Below, in pieces: positions 43,741-52,913 of a DNA stretch of 64,000 bases (the first letter of the stretch is position 1; each line of letters starts with the position of its first letter). The translations under genes and the position numbers were made by a program. The stretch lies in the NCBI RefSeq assembly GCF_000014225.1, contig NC_008228.1, positions 4,154,001-4,218,000 on the forward strand, in the 5' to 3' direction. The stretch comes from Paraglaciecola sp. T6c (lineage in GTDB: Bacteria > Pseudomonadota > Gammaproteobacteria > Enterobacterales > Alteromonadaceae). Under the pieces are notes generated by a model. The model searched no databases. It saw only the letters and a program-made list of their open reading frames with translations, and had not been told where the DNA came from.

Positions 43741-46142
43741 TGGCACAATCAACAGACGTATTCGACCAAGAAACACCAGCACAGGGAAAAAGCACGCTGC
43801 AAGCCCTTTTGAATAAAAGCAAAAGGCGCAAACTCGTTCAACATCTGTTGCAATGCTGCCCCCTTCTCATGTTGATAGCAGTGCTCCTAGCAGGTGTATT
43901 TTCCCAGCTATCTGCGATAGCCATTGTGATCATATTCATGGCGGTCAGTGTATGTGCGGTATTTGCTTTCTATCGCCCCTCATACCGCGCAATTACCCTG
44001 AGCAATTTAGCTAAGGATCTTAACCGCCGCTACCCTTCACTCGAGGAAAGCTGTGAGCTATTACTTGAAAGCAATCAGGAAACCCCGACAGTGCTGCGAC
44101 GATTACAATATCTTCGTACAGCTCACGCACTGGTCCAATTGCATGAAAATACGCAGGTAGATCTGGTACCCCACTATCCTTTGAAACCCGCCTTGATGGC
44201 CAATGTGATCACAGCGCTGTTTTGCTTATCTATTTGGTACTTTCTGTGGGATGTTAAACAAATACAAGAGGCGCCAAACGCAAGCATCCCGAACATAACG
44301 GATAAAATCGATGAACATCGCCCGCCAGCTGTGGCTCAACTCATTGATGCAAACGTCACAGTAGACCCGCCCGCCTATGCAATTGGTCTTCATGGTTACC
44401 AAAGCAAACAATCTCAGCCCTTAGATGCGCAGATACTTGCAGGTAGCGAGGTGCGTTGGCAATTGACGTTTTCGTCTCAAAATCCCCCAGAAAGTCAGCA
44501 CTATTCACTGCAATTGAACGACGAGGATTTACCTTTAACCCTTATGCCTGATGGCCGCTACACGCTTAGCAAAGTGATCCACCGCTCATCAATTTATCAA
44601 GTTTTGGATCACCAGCAACGTATTATTGCACTGCATAGCATTGAGGTGATTGCAGATACTCCCCCTGAAATCGTCTTTTTAACGCCTCAAGCAACCATTA
44701 CTGAAATTCAAACAACAACCGAAAGCTTTGAACCGACGCTTCGCACCCAAGTTGAAATCAGTGATGATTTTGGGTTGAGTAAAGTGGAGATTTTAGCTTC
44801 GGTAGCGAAAGGCTCTGGGGAGGCCGTTAAATTTCGCGATAGCGTGTTTAGCTTCGATACGGTCAGCAGCGTGGATAACACTGATAACGTTGACGGTACG
44901 CAGCTGTATAGCAAAGAGTGGAATTTGTCTGCACTGGGCATGGAGTCAGGTGACGAACTGTATTTCAGCGTCAAAGCGTGGGATAACCGCGAAGGTCAGC
45001 CCCAACTCACACAGTCTTCGACAAAAATTATTCGCTGGTTAGATGAAGACGTAGCCACAGTGTTCAGTGAAGGCACTGTGATTAGTAACATGCCCGCTTA
45101 TTTTAAAAGCCAGCGACAAATTATTATCGACACCAAAGCGCTTATTGCACAACAGTCTGAAGTAACCGAGCAACAGTTTAATCACACCTCACAAGCATTA
45201 GGAGTGGCACAGGCTGATTTGAAACACAAATACGGTCAGTTTGTTGGGGATGAAGTCAGTGGGATTACGCGCTCAATGGAAGATGGTGACAGCCAAAAAC
45301 ACGATGAAAAGCATGACGAGCACGCTTCAAGTGAAGAACATGAACACCTTGAACACCACGACGAGGACGATGAACACGCTGCTGAGGAGCATGCTGCACA
45401 TCAACACGAAGGTGAGAATGACAGCACGGAAGATAAATCAGGCTATCAAGCGGCTATTGAGCAATTTGGCCATGCTCATGGTGAAACCGATGTCGCGATT
45501 TTCAAAACCCAAGGGGGAATTGAGCAAAACCCAAGAGTGATGATGAAGCGAGCTATCGGGCATATGTGGCAAGCAGAAAGTCAGTTACGCTTAAACCGCC
45601 CACAAGATGCGCTACCCTATGAAGAACAAGCTTTAATTTGGCTAAATCGGGCTAAAAAAGCCGAACGCATTTATGTCAAACGTCTTGGGTTTGAGCCGCC
45701 TCCAGTGACTGAAAAACGCCGCTACCAAGGTGAGCTAAAAGACATCGAAAACAACGTATTGCACACACCTATCATTGAAGATGAAACGGACGTGCTAATA
45801 ATAAACAAGGCAATCTTGATGTTAAACGCCACATTAAAACCCAATATTGCATTCACCCCAGAGGAACAAGAAACACTGCACAAAGTCGATGCTCTGCTAA
45901 ATACCCTGCTAGAGAGCAACCCAGAAGTGATTGAAGCGCTTGGCGCTTTGGCGCAAATTCAGCGCAGTAACCAAAGAGTGCCTCGTCAATGCCGCTCATG
46001 TGTAGATACCGTAATCGCACAGCTCTGGCGTTTGTTACCGCCAGCCCGTTATCAAGCCCAACCGCCAGCCAAGCCATACACAAACACACAACCTGCGATA
46101 AAGCAGTTCACCCAATTTAGATTGGAGCAGCAAACCCAATGA
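43740..46142 (+). CDS. DUF4175-like membrane protein with a His-rich segment
   Basis: The 800-residue protein has two hydrophobic helices near residues 38-80 and a third near 150-170, then a large region that should be periplasmic by the positive-inside rule (KSKRRK at the N-terminus). A striking acidic, His-rich stretch lies at about residues 520-560 (for example EEHEHLEHHDEDDEHAAEEH), with some 15 His residues. It could bind zinc, nickel or copper. The fold resembles DUF4175 proteins of MoxR operons. The stop overlaps the next start as ATGA. Confidence 0.78.
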   Translation: MAQSTDVFDQETPAQGKSTLQALLNKSKRRKLVQHLLQCCPLLMLIAVLLAGVFSQLSAIAIVIIFMAVSVCAVFAFYRPSYRAITLSNLAKDLNRRYPSLEESCELLLESNQETPTVLRRLQYLRTAHALVQLHENTQVDLVPHYPLKPALMANVITALFCLSIWYFLWDVKQIQEAPNASIPNITDKIDEHRPPAVAQLIDANVTVDPPAYAIGLHGYQSKQSQPLDAQILAGSEVRWQLTFSSQNPPESQHYSLQLNDEDLPLTLMPDGRYTLSKVIHRSSIYQVLDHQQRIIALHSIEVIADTPPEIVFLTPQATITEIQTTTESFEPTLRTQVEISDDFGLSKVEILASVAKGSGEAVKFRDSVFSFDTVSSVDNTDNVDGTQLYSKEWNLSALGMESGDELYFSVKAWDNREGQPQLTQSSTKIIRWLDEDVATVFSEGTVISNMPAYFKSQRQIIIDTKALIAQQSEVTEQQFNHTSQALGVAQADLKHKYGQFVGDEVSGITRSMEDGDSQKHDEKHDEHASSEEHEHLEHHDEDDEHAAEEHAAHQHEGENDSTEDKSGYQAAIEQFGHAHGETDVAIFKTQGGIEQNPRVMMKRAIGHMWQAESQLRLNRPQDALPYEEQALIWLNRAKKAERIYVKRLGFEPPPVTEKRRYQGELKDIENNVLHTPIIEDETDVLIINKAILMLNATLKPNIAFTPEEQETLHKVDALLNTLLESNPEVIEALGALAQIQRSNQRVPRQCRSCVDTVIAQLWRLLPPARYQAQPPAKPYTNTQPAIKQFTQFRLEQQTQ

Positions 46143-48292
46143 GCTGGACATTAGCCCAAGTAGGCACCTACACCCTTGCCACACCTCAGGGTATGCCCTT
46201 GCTTTTATGTGTTGTGCTCGGTGTCGTGTTAATCACGGCTTGGCTAACCAGTAGCGTTTTGATGCTCCGGGGCTCCCTAAGTTTTAATAGCCAAGCAGCG
46301 CGTGCCAGCGCACCTATGGCAATAGCTTTAGTTTGCATTAATACATTGGCGTTTGCGGCGTTGCTCGCCACTGTGCTCGATATTAAAAACAGTACCACGC
46401 ACATTGAGCGCGCAGTTTTAGTGACAAAAGGCACTACCCCAGAGATGCTTGCAACGTTTGAAAACCACATTCAGCTGCATTCAAATGGAAAATATACCCA
46501 GCGCTGGTTTGATTTAAAAAGTGAGCTACAGCTTGATGATGCCCAGCACATACCTTCCCCTTCTTTATTGGCGCATGCCATTGGAGATATGACTGAACTA
46601 GTCGTACTCGGGGACGGGCTTAGCCCAGCTCAGTGGCAAACATTATTTTTAGCAACGGATAACTGGGGTACGCCTGAAAACAGCAAGGTGGGAGTCACGT
46701 TTATGCCAAGCGCTGAAACCCTAGGCATAGTGAATATATCTTGGCAGAAACAGCTACAAATTGGGCAGGCATTACACATTCGCGGTGCGCTATCTGGTGA
46801 AAGCGACAGCGAGGAAAATGAGGATGATGAAGCGCCAAGCGGCGTAAAATCCTATATTTTGCAATTAGTCAGTCCAAGCGGCGAAGTTGAACAAGAAATA
46901 TCGTTAAGACGGGGCGAAGCGTTTAGCTTAGTGACTCACCCTAAAGCTGCTGGCCAATGGCGCTACCCTTTACGGCTGCGTGATAAAAGCAGCAATGCCT
47001 TGTTAGAAGAAAACGATATTGCTCTATCGGTTAGCCAGAATGACTCACTGAGCGCACCATTGAGCTCTGCACAAATCAACACTGCGCTGCGCACAGCGAT
47101 TTGGCAATCAGCCCCCTCTTTTGAAACCAAACACTTAAAGGAATGGATTAGTGCGTCCGGTAACGCCGTTAATGTCACCACTCAAATAAGCCAAGACGCT
47201 TATCTACGCCAATATATTAACCAACCTACGCCAGACGCTAGCACAGTTACCCCAATTCAACAGGATGACCATTTTTACCCAGCAAAGACGTTAGCTGGCA
47301 TTGACATTCTGTTTATGGATGGCCGAGGTTTGAACAACTTGTCAAAAGACCAAACGCTGCGTTTACAGCAAGCGGTAGAGGGCGGCCTAGGCCTCTTCCT
47401 GTTCGCAGATAGTAATTTGGTTTCAGAGGATACAAGAGACCTAACAAAGCGCTTGAATTTACCAGTATTGCGCGAAGATAAACAAGCTGCCGATGAGTTT
47501 ACGATCGTCTACCCCAAGCAGTTTGTGCTTCGAGCAGCGCAAGCCCTGCCTGCACCGACTGATTTAACCTTACGTGTTGGGGCATTCAGATTTGATGATG
47601 AAGAAGCTGAAACATTACTGGTAGCGCCAAACGGGCGATCGCTAGTCAAACGTCATTCCCAGGGGTTGGGCCAAGTTGCTATTACCTTATTGCCCCGCAC
47701 CTATGAGTGGAAGTTAAATCAAACAAACGGAGAATATGAGCGGCTGTGGCATTACCTCATAGAACACATTGCGCGCAATTCAAGCGCGAATTATTGGCTA
47801 AACGAGCCCACTTCAGGGCCGGTATTTGAGCGAAGCCACGGCGACGCGTGTTTGCGTATCGCGAGTAAGAACCACAATTTTGAAGTCTCAATGGATTACG
47901 TTCAAAGGCCAAGTAACGAGCTTGAGCAGCAACCTTTGATTTTAAACCAACGCCCTGAGCAACCTAACATCGCGTGCGCCCATTATTGGCCTGAATCGTC
48001 GGGTTGGCATCGTATATCGGCTTCAACACCACAGAATAGTCAGCCTAATAGCACCAAGATTACAAGAGGAGTAAGTAATGCTATTACCGCACAGCAATAC
48101 CGATATGTGTATTCACTAGATTCATGGCTTGCAGCCCAGCAAGCAGCTAAGCACTGGGCGAGTCATGGGGTGGCAGACGCTCCGGCAAAAACAAATTTGC
48201 GCCCCCTGAACGTCACACTGAATAAAGGCGCACCGTTCGCTATGTTGGTTCTTCTGCTCAGTGCACTATGGCTAATACGCCGTTTACGTTAA
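46139..48292 (+). CDS. Large membrane protein with GATase-like domain, MoxR operon
   Basis: The 717-residue protein has two N-terminal transmembrane helices (about residues 20-40 and 58-82), a long extracytoplasmic region and a C-terminal helix (FAMLVLLLSALWLIRRLR). A segment near residue 390 (IDILFMDGRGLNN then LQQAVEGGLGLFLFAD) resembles the class I GATase-like fold found in such MoxR-operon proteins. An acidic patch (DSEENEDDE) is present near residue 224. I cannot assign a more specific function. It is the last gene of the coupled operon. Confidence 0.72.
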   Translation: MSWTLAQVGTYTLATPQGMPLLLCVVLGVVLITAWLTSSVLMLRGSLSFNSQAARASAPMAIALVCINTLAFAALLATVLDIKNSTTHIERAVLVTKGTTPEMLATFENHIQLHSNGKYTQRWFDLKSELQLDDAQHIPSPSLLAHAIGDMTELVVLGDGLSPAQWQTLFLATDNWGTPENSKVGVTFMPSAETLGIVNISWQKQLQIGQALHIRGALSGESDSEENEDDEAPSGVKSYILQLVSPSGEVEQEISLRRGEAFSLVTHPKAAGQWRYPLRLRDKSSNALLEENDIALSVSQNDSLSAPLSSAQINTALRTAIWQSAPSFETKHLKEWISASGNAVNVTTQISQDAYLRQYINQPTPDASTVTPIQQDDHFYPAKTLAGIDILFMDGRGLNNLSKDQTLRLQQAVEGGLGLFLFADSNLVSEDTRDLTKRLNLPVLREDKQAADEFTIVYPKQFVLRAAQALPAPTDLTLRVGAFRFDDEEAETLLVAPNGRSLVKRHSQGLGQVAITLLPRTYEWKLNQTNGEYERLWHYLIEHIARNSSANYWLNEPTSGPVFERSHGDACLRIASKNHNFEVSMDYVQRPSNELEQQPLILNQRPEQPNIACAHYWPESSGWHRISASTPQNSQPNSTKITRGVSNAITAQQYRYVYSLDSWLAAQQAAKHWASHGVADAPAKTNLRPLNVTLNKGAPFAMLVLLLSALWLIRRLR

Positions 48293-48360
48293 TCTAACCA
48301 GAAGTCATCTTAGTAAACGGCGGAACGCGTCATTTAGGTAAAATAAAGTGGGTGGCGCAA

Positions 48361-48969
48361 CTACAAAGAGAAGTACGTATTAATTCCTTCTAAGATACTG
48401 GCCGTTGCTAGCGATGCCAAAATGAGTCCCATAACGCGGCTGACGATATTCGCGCCACCATTACCGATAACACGATGAATAGGCGCTGCTGCTATCAGTA
48501 AAATTAAGGTAATGACGAGCACGGTTAGCATCACCCCTGTGGTCGTTGCCTGCTCGGCCAAGGTGTATCGATCATTTTCAGTCAGCATTACCGCCGCTAA
48601 CATAGCGCCTGGGCTGGCAATAGACGGCACCGCTAGGGGGAAAATAGCCGTTTCAGTCATCGACTTGGCCATGCGTAACTCGTTACTTGCTTTACCTTCG
48701 CCGAAAATCATCGTCAGTGCGAACAAGAACAATACAATCCCTCCCGCAATTTCAAATGCCGAGAGTGGGATCCCCATAGCAGATAAGATGTATTCACCTG
48801 CGACGATAAAAAAGAGCAATATCCCCGTCGCTGCAATGATTGCCTTAAAAGCAATATGGCGTTTGGCTTTGGCATCAAAACCTGTGGTGGTTGCAATAAA
48901 GACGGGAACACTACCAATGGGATCGATAACGGCAAAAAAGAAAATAAAAACTGGGATTAATTCGCTCAT
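48361..48969 (-). CDS. MarC family membrane protein
   Basis: The 202-residue protein has six hydrophobic segments with the MarC pattern (FFAVIDPIGSVPVFIA at about 12-27 and AVPSIASPGAMLAAVML in the middle). The family is widely conserved and was once linked to antibiotic resistance, but its substrate is unknown. It is monocistronic and convergent with the MoxR operon. Confidence 0.9.
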   Translation of the reverse strand: MSELIPVFIFFFAVIDPIGSVPVFIATTTGFDAKAKRHIAFKAIIAATGILLFFIVAGEYILSAMGIPLSAFEIAGGIVLFLFALTMIFGEGKASNELRMAKSMTETAIFPLAVPSIASPGAMLAAVMLTENDRYTLAEQATTTGVMLTVLVITLILLIAAAPIHRVIGNGGANIVSRVMGLILASLATASILEGINTYFSL

Positions 48970-49268
48970 ATGGCTCCTACAAAAGAAAAGTCATGGAGTT
49001 AGGGTTAAATATTAACCCAACGTGTTTGGAGGGTGTTACAAAAAGATCACACTATGAATATTTATCCTCTAAGAAAGAATACCATTAGCTAAGATTTCAC
49101 CTGTTTAAGGTAGCATGCCACATGCCTAGCGCGCGAGTGAAAAAGTGTGAGGTAATGTATCTAGCTGTATTGAAGTATCGGCTATAAGCGATGAAAAGAC
49201 GTGAACTTCGTATATGAGAGTATCCGATTATCTTCACTATCGATGATATCGAGCACAGCTCCTTCACC

Positions 49269-49727
49269 TCATAAATTACACAATATCTTGCGGAAGCAAA
49301 TTTTACCCTCATCTACATCACCGCTTTTCTCATCACCGTTTTTTTCATAACCGACGATTTTGTATCCACTGCCGATAAGTAATTGCAGCATCGCGGGGTA
49401 ACGATTCATGGATTTAACCTCAATATGTTCATAACCTGACTTGAGTGCCCAATCTTCTTGCTGCTGGCGTAATGAAGACGCAATACCCATTTTACGATAG
49501 GCGGGTACAACCGCCCCTAACCAGCTATAAAACCCCCTTGAAGATAATGCATAACCAAGTTTATAACCAACCGCACCACCATTTACTTTCGCCACTAATA
49601 GCAAATGCGCCCTATCATTCAGCCTTAGCTGTAATTTAGCCTGAGTGATATGCCTGTCAAACTCAGGGATTTGAGCATTCACCAGCAAAATGTCACTGAG
49701 GCTGCCTTCCTCGTATTCAATTTTCAT
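49269..49727 (-). CDS. GNAT family N-acetyltransferase
   Basis: About 152 residues from the ATG at 49727 (AAGG 7 bases upstream). A TTG 30 bases earlier is less likely. The acetyl-CoA-binding region is visible (LGAVVPAYRKMGIASSLRQQQEDWALK), and a later strand carries the expected motif B-like YKIVGYEK. Substrate unknown. The tail is acidic and lysine-rich (NGDEKSGDVDEGK). Confidence 0.82.
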   Translation of the reverse strand: MKIEYEEGSLSDILLVNAQIPEFDRHITQAKLQLRLNDRAHLLLVAKVNGGAVGYKLGYALSSRGFYSWLGAVVPAYRKMGIASSLRQQQEDWALKSGYEHIEVKSMNRYPAMLQLLIGSGYKIVGYEKNGDEKSGDVDEGKICFRKILCNL

Positions 49728-49747
49728 ATTCGCGCCTTGAGGACTTT

Positions 49748-49811
49748 TTACTGACAATGCCAGTTACTGACAGCGCAGCGCATTATTGACGCTGCGGTGC
49801 ACATTACTGAC
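49748..49811. repeat. Degenerate 16-21 bp repeat at the ybaK 3' end
   Basis: The octamer TTACTGAC or TTATTGAC recurs at 49748, 49764, 49783 and 49804. On the minus strand each reads GTCA(G/A)TAA, and the copy at 49804 supplies the TAA stop of ybaK. Spacings of 16, 19 and 21 bp suggest a decayed tandem array. Confidence 0.55.
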
Positions 49812-50271
49812 AAAGAGCAGCAAACCGAGCGGATAGCAGTTGGGTAAGTGCTTGAGGTGCTATATTAATCTCTAGGCCACGTTTACCCGCACTGACGTAC
49901 ATATTTGTTAGCGCTTTAGCGGATTCATCGATCATTGTCGTCAATCGCTTCTTTTGGCCTAACGGACTAACTCCGCCAAGCACATAGCCTGTTACTCGCT
50001 CGACTTCGGTTTTATCCGCCATTTGGGCTTTTTTCGCCCCAGCAGCTTTGGCCAGAAGCTTCATGCTCAACATACGCTCCACAGGTAAAATAGCGACGCA
50101 CAAGGTTTGCGAGTCTAGCTTTACAACGAGTGTTTTGTAGACCAAATTAGGCGCAAGGTTGAGCTTTTCGGCGGCTTCTAAACCGAAAGATTCTGCACTG
50201 GCGTCATGTTCATATTGCAACACTTCATGGGCCACTTTTTGCTTAATGAGTAAATTAATTGCTGGGGTCAT
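49804..50271 (-). CDS. ybaK: Cys-tRNA(Pro)/Cys-tRNA(Cys) deacylase YbaK
   Basis: The 155-residue protein matches the YbaK/EbsC editing family. It has the invariant catalytic-pocket Lys region (NLVYKTLVVKL), the Gly-rich GYVLGGVSPLGQKKRL motif, and the usual N-terminal MTPAINLLIKQKVAHEVLQYEHD. It hydrolyses Cys mischarged on tRNA-Pro. The stop lies in a repeat. It follows ubiI on the same strand by 32 bases. Confidence 0.92.
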   Translation of the reverse strand: MTPAINLLIKQKVAHEVLQYEHDASAESFGLEAAEKLNLAPNLVYKTLVVKLDSQTLCVAILPVERMLSMKLLAKAAGAKKAQMADKTEVERVTGYVLGGVSPLGQKKRLTTMIDESAKALTNMYVSAGKRGLEINIAPQALTQLLSARFAALCQ

Positions 50272-50303
50272 AAATGCACCTTCCTTGTTACTGAGTGTTC
50301 AAC

Positions 50304-51530
50304 CTAAGACGCCTTCCTTGTCAGTTTATTCTGCGCTAGGTGGGGCAGTTCACCACCGAGTCCAACCGCGTGCTGAACAATTTTCTGTTTTGCTTTGGGC
50401 AAGTGGTTCATGGTGCTAAGGCCGACGTCACGCACCCACTTTCGCACTGGGTTTGCCCCATCAAATAAGCGTTTGAATGACTCCATGGTCGCAATCATTT
50501 TCACCGCTTCAGTTTTGCGCCAGCGCTCATATTCACGTAAGTTTTTGGTTAAACCAATATCCTTACCTTGCTCAGCTATTTTGATCACCTGTTCGGCTAA
50601 GGCCACCCCATCCATTATCCCTAGGTTTGCACCTTGACCCGCTAAGGGGTGAATAGTGTGTGCGGCATCGCCAACCAATGCTACTCTATCGGTTACCCAT
50701 TGGCGCGCGTACCGCATTTTTAACGGGAAGCTCTTGCGCTCACTGACTAATTCACATATGCCTAAACGCATATCAAACGCAGCCATAAGCGCTTTTTCAA
50801 AGGCGGTATCATCTAACGCGAGTAATGCGGTGGCGGCAGGCTCCTGCTGAGACCAAACAATTGAACAATGATGCGCATCCCACAAAGGTAAAAAGGCTAA
50901 CGGTCCTTTCGGGGTAAACACCTGCCTAGCAGTATTATCGTGAGGCAATTCGGTTTTAATTGTGGCAACAATCGAATGATGTTCGTAATCCCAAAATGTT
51001 AACGGCAAATTGGCTTTTTGCCGCACCATGGAGTTAGCACCATCAGCACCGACCACCAGCCTAGCCGTTAGCATGGTGTCATCATCTAGGGTTAAGAAGC
51101 TTTCTTGTTGGCCAAATACCATTTTACTGACTTTGTTTGGCGCCAGAACCGTGATGCAAGGGCTTTGCTCTGCCTTCGCCCACAGCGCTAGCGCTAAATT
51201 TTGATTTTCTACTACATGACCAAGATAATCTTGTTTTACCTCGCTATGGGAAAAACCAATATGGGCGAAACTGTCTTGATCCCACACCGACATGTGCTCA
51301 TAAGCGCATAGCCGCTCTTGCGCCAGTAAAGGCCAAACGCCTAAATTTTGCATTACGGTTTGGGTCGCTAGGGTAAAAGTGCTGACTCGTAGCTCAGGTT
51401 TATCGCCAAGTGCGGTGTCACCTGATTGCGCATCAATAATCGCTACGTTAAGCTCACCGCTCGCCAATGTGAGCGCAACGGTTAAACCGACTATTCCGCC
51501 ACCGACGATAACCACATCATAACTTTGCAT
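50304..51530 (-). CDS. ubiI: Ubiquinone biosynthesis FAD hydroxylase UbiI (VisC)
   Basis: The 408-residue flavoprotein has the FAD dinucleotide fold VVIVGGGIVGLTVAL at the N-terminus, the mid-protein GADGANSMVRQ motif and the C-terminal GDAAHTIHPLAGQGANLGIMD. Stretches such as VWDQDSFAHIGFS, GHVVENQNLALALW and LTFWDYEHHSIVATI are closer to UbiI/VisC than to UbiH. UbiI adds the C5 hydroxyl in aerobic ubiquinone synthesis. The usual neighbour ubiH is absent between pepP and this gene. Confidence 0.88.
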   Translation of the reverse strand: MQSYDVVIVGGGIVGLTVALTLASGELNVAIIDAQSGDTALGDKPELRVSTFTLATQTVMQNLGVWPLLAQERLCAYEHMSVWDQDSFAHIGFSHSEVKQDYLGHVVENQNLALALWAKAEQSPCITVLAPNKVSKMVFGQQESFLTLDDDTMLTARLVVGADGANSMVRQKANLPLTFWDYEHHSIVATIKTELPHDNTARQVFTPKGPLAFLPLWDAHHCSIVWSQQEPAATALLALDDTAFEKALMAAFDMRLGICELVSERKSFPLKMRYARQWVTDRVALVGDAAHTIHPLAGQGANLGIMDGVALAEQVIKIAEQGKDIGLTKNLREYERWRKTEAVKMIATMESFKRLFDGANPVRKWVRDVGLSTMNHLPKAKQKIVQHAVGLGGELPHLAQNKLTRKAS

Positions 51531-51569
51531 TTATTGCTGTCCTAAAAAGTGAACGTAACGCCAAAAGGA

Positions 51570-52907
51570 TTAGCTAACAGTTTTAGTAGCCATTAGCGTT
51601 TCTATTTCTGAGATTCCTTTGGGCACATCTTTGGTTAATATCTCGTGCCCAGTAACCGTGATCAGTACATTATCTTCAATTCGGATGCCGATCCCGCGCC
51701 AATGTTCGGCTACAGGCGCATCACTTGCTACATAAACGCCTGGCTCTACCGTTAGCACCATTCCTGCTTCGAACGGCCTATCTCTATCGGCGACTTTGTA
51801 ATTACCCACGTCATGTACATCAAGCCCAAGCCAATGACTCAGACCGTGCATAAAAAAGGGGCGGTAGTGCTGGCCCGTTATATTGTCTGCCAAGCTACCT
51901 TTAAGGAAACCCAAGTCGAGTAATCCGGCTGTTATAACTTCTATTGCGGCCGCGCTTGCTTCACTGATAGTGCGTCCAGGTTTAATGCATTCAAGGGCGG
52001 CTAACTGAGCGTCAAGCACCAGTTGATATAATTGGCGCTGCGCCTGTGAAAAACGCCCTGACACTGGAAAGGTACGAGTGATATCAGCGGCATATCCGTT
52101 TAATTCACAGCCTGCATCAATCAGTACGAGCTCACCTTCTTTTAGTTCAGCGCTGTTTTCAGTGTAATGCAGAATACAGGCGTTTTCGCCACTGCCCACT
52201 ATAGTGCTATACGCTGGGTGCTTAGCCCCCTGCATAGCGAATTCGTGGTGCAGTTCAGCTTCTAATTGGTACTCAAAGCGCTCGGGTTTAGCAAACCCCA
52301 TGGCGCGAATATGCGCTTGGGCGCTAATTTGCCCTGCCGTGCGCATAATCTTTTGCTCGTACAGGGATTTAAATAAACGCATCTCGTCTAAAATCGCACG
52401 AGGGTCAACAATACTCGAAGGCGCTGTCTGGCTTTGCTTTGGCGCATTGCGAAGCTGTTCAACGCACTCTAAAAGGCGCTCTTCACATTCTTGATTAGCA
52501 CCTAAGGCAAAATACAACTGTTCGTGGCCATTTATTAATTCAAGTAGGCGCTCATCTAACTCTTCGTTGTCAAAAGCAATATCAAAACCAAAATCGCGCT
52601 TGGCTTTTCGCGGCCCGATGCGTTTGCCCTGCCACATTTCTACGCTGGGATCTTTACCTTGGCAAAAAAGTACACTTAAGCCGTTCGGATAATCACAGGA
52701 GTTGGTGAGTACTAGATAGGCTTCAGGCTCCGGGAAGCCGCTCAAATACGCGAAGTAACTATCTTGTCGAAACGGGAACTCAGTGTCACGGCTGCGCGTC
52801 ACTAAAGCACTGCTTGGCACCACACAGATGCTATTGGGCAGCATCTTATTAAGCAGCTTCTGTCGGCGCTGGGCAAACTCGTTTTTATCAAACTCTATCA
52901 TAGGCAC
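51570..52907 (-). CDS. pepP: Xaa-Pro aminopeptidase PepP
   Basis: The 445-residue cytoplasmic aminopeptidase P has an N-terminal creatinase-like domain (FPFRQDSYFAYLSGFPEPEA) and a catalytic pita-bread domain. The two-metal ligands are in VLIDAGCELNGYAADITRTF, HGLSHWLGLDVHDVG, VEPGVY and RIEDN. It removes the N-terminal residue before proline. It is in the conserved ygfB - pepP - ubi block. A start two codons downstream (MIEFDKNEF) is equally possible. Confidence 0.95.
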   Translation of the reverse strand: MPMIEFDKNEFAQRRQKLLNKMLPNSICVVPSSALVTRSRDTEFPFRQDSYFAYLSGFPEPEAYLVLTNSCDYPNGLSVLFCQGKDPSVEMWQGKRIGPRKAKRDFGFDIAFDNEELDERLLELINGHEQLYFALGANQECEERLLECVEQLRNAPKQSQTAPSSIVDPRAILDEMRLFKSLYEQKIMRTAGQISAQAHIRAMGFAKPERFEYQLEAELHHEFAMQGAKHPAYSTIVGSGENACILHYTENSAELKEGELVLIDAGCELNGYAADITRTFPVSGRFSQAQRQLYQLVLDAQLAALECIKPGRTISEASAAAIEVITAGLLDLGFLKGSLADNITGQHYRPFFMHGLSHWLGLDVHDVGNYKVADRDRPFEAGMVLTVEPGVYVASDAPVAEHWRGIGIRIEDNVLITVTGHEILTKDVPKGISEIETLMATKTVS

Positions 52908-52913
52908 GTAAGC

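Noticed and set aside
45241-45540. Met/Thr-rich plus-strand ORF inside the DUF4175-like gene
   Set aside because: It is the +1 frame of the His/Glu-rich segment of the real gene and has no start context of its own.
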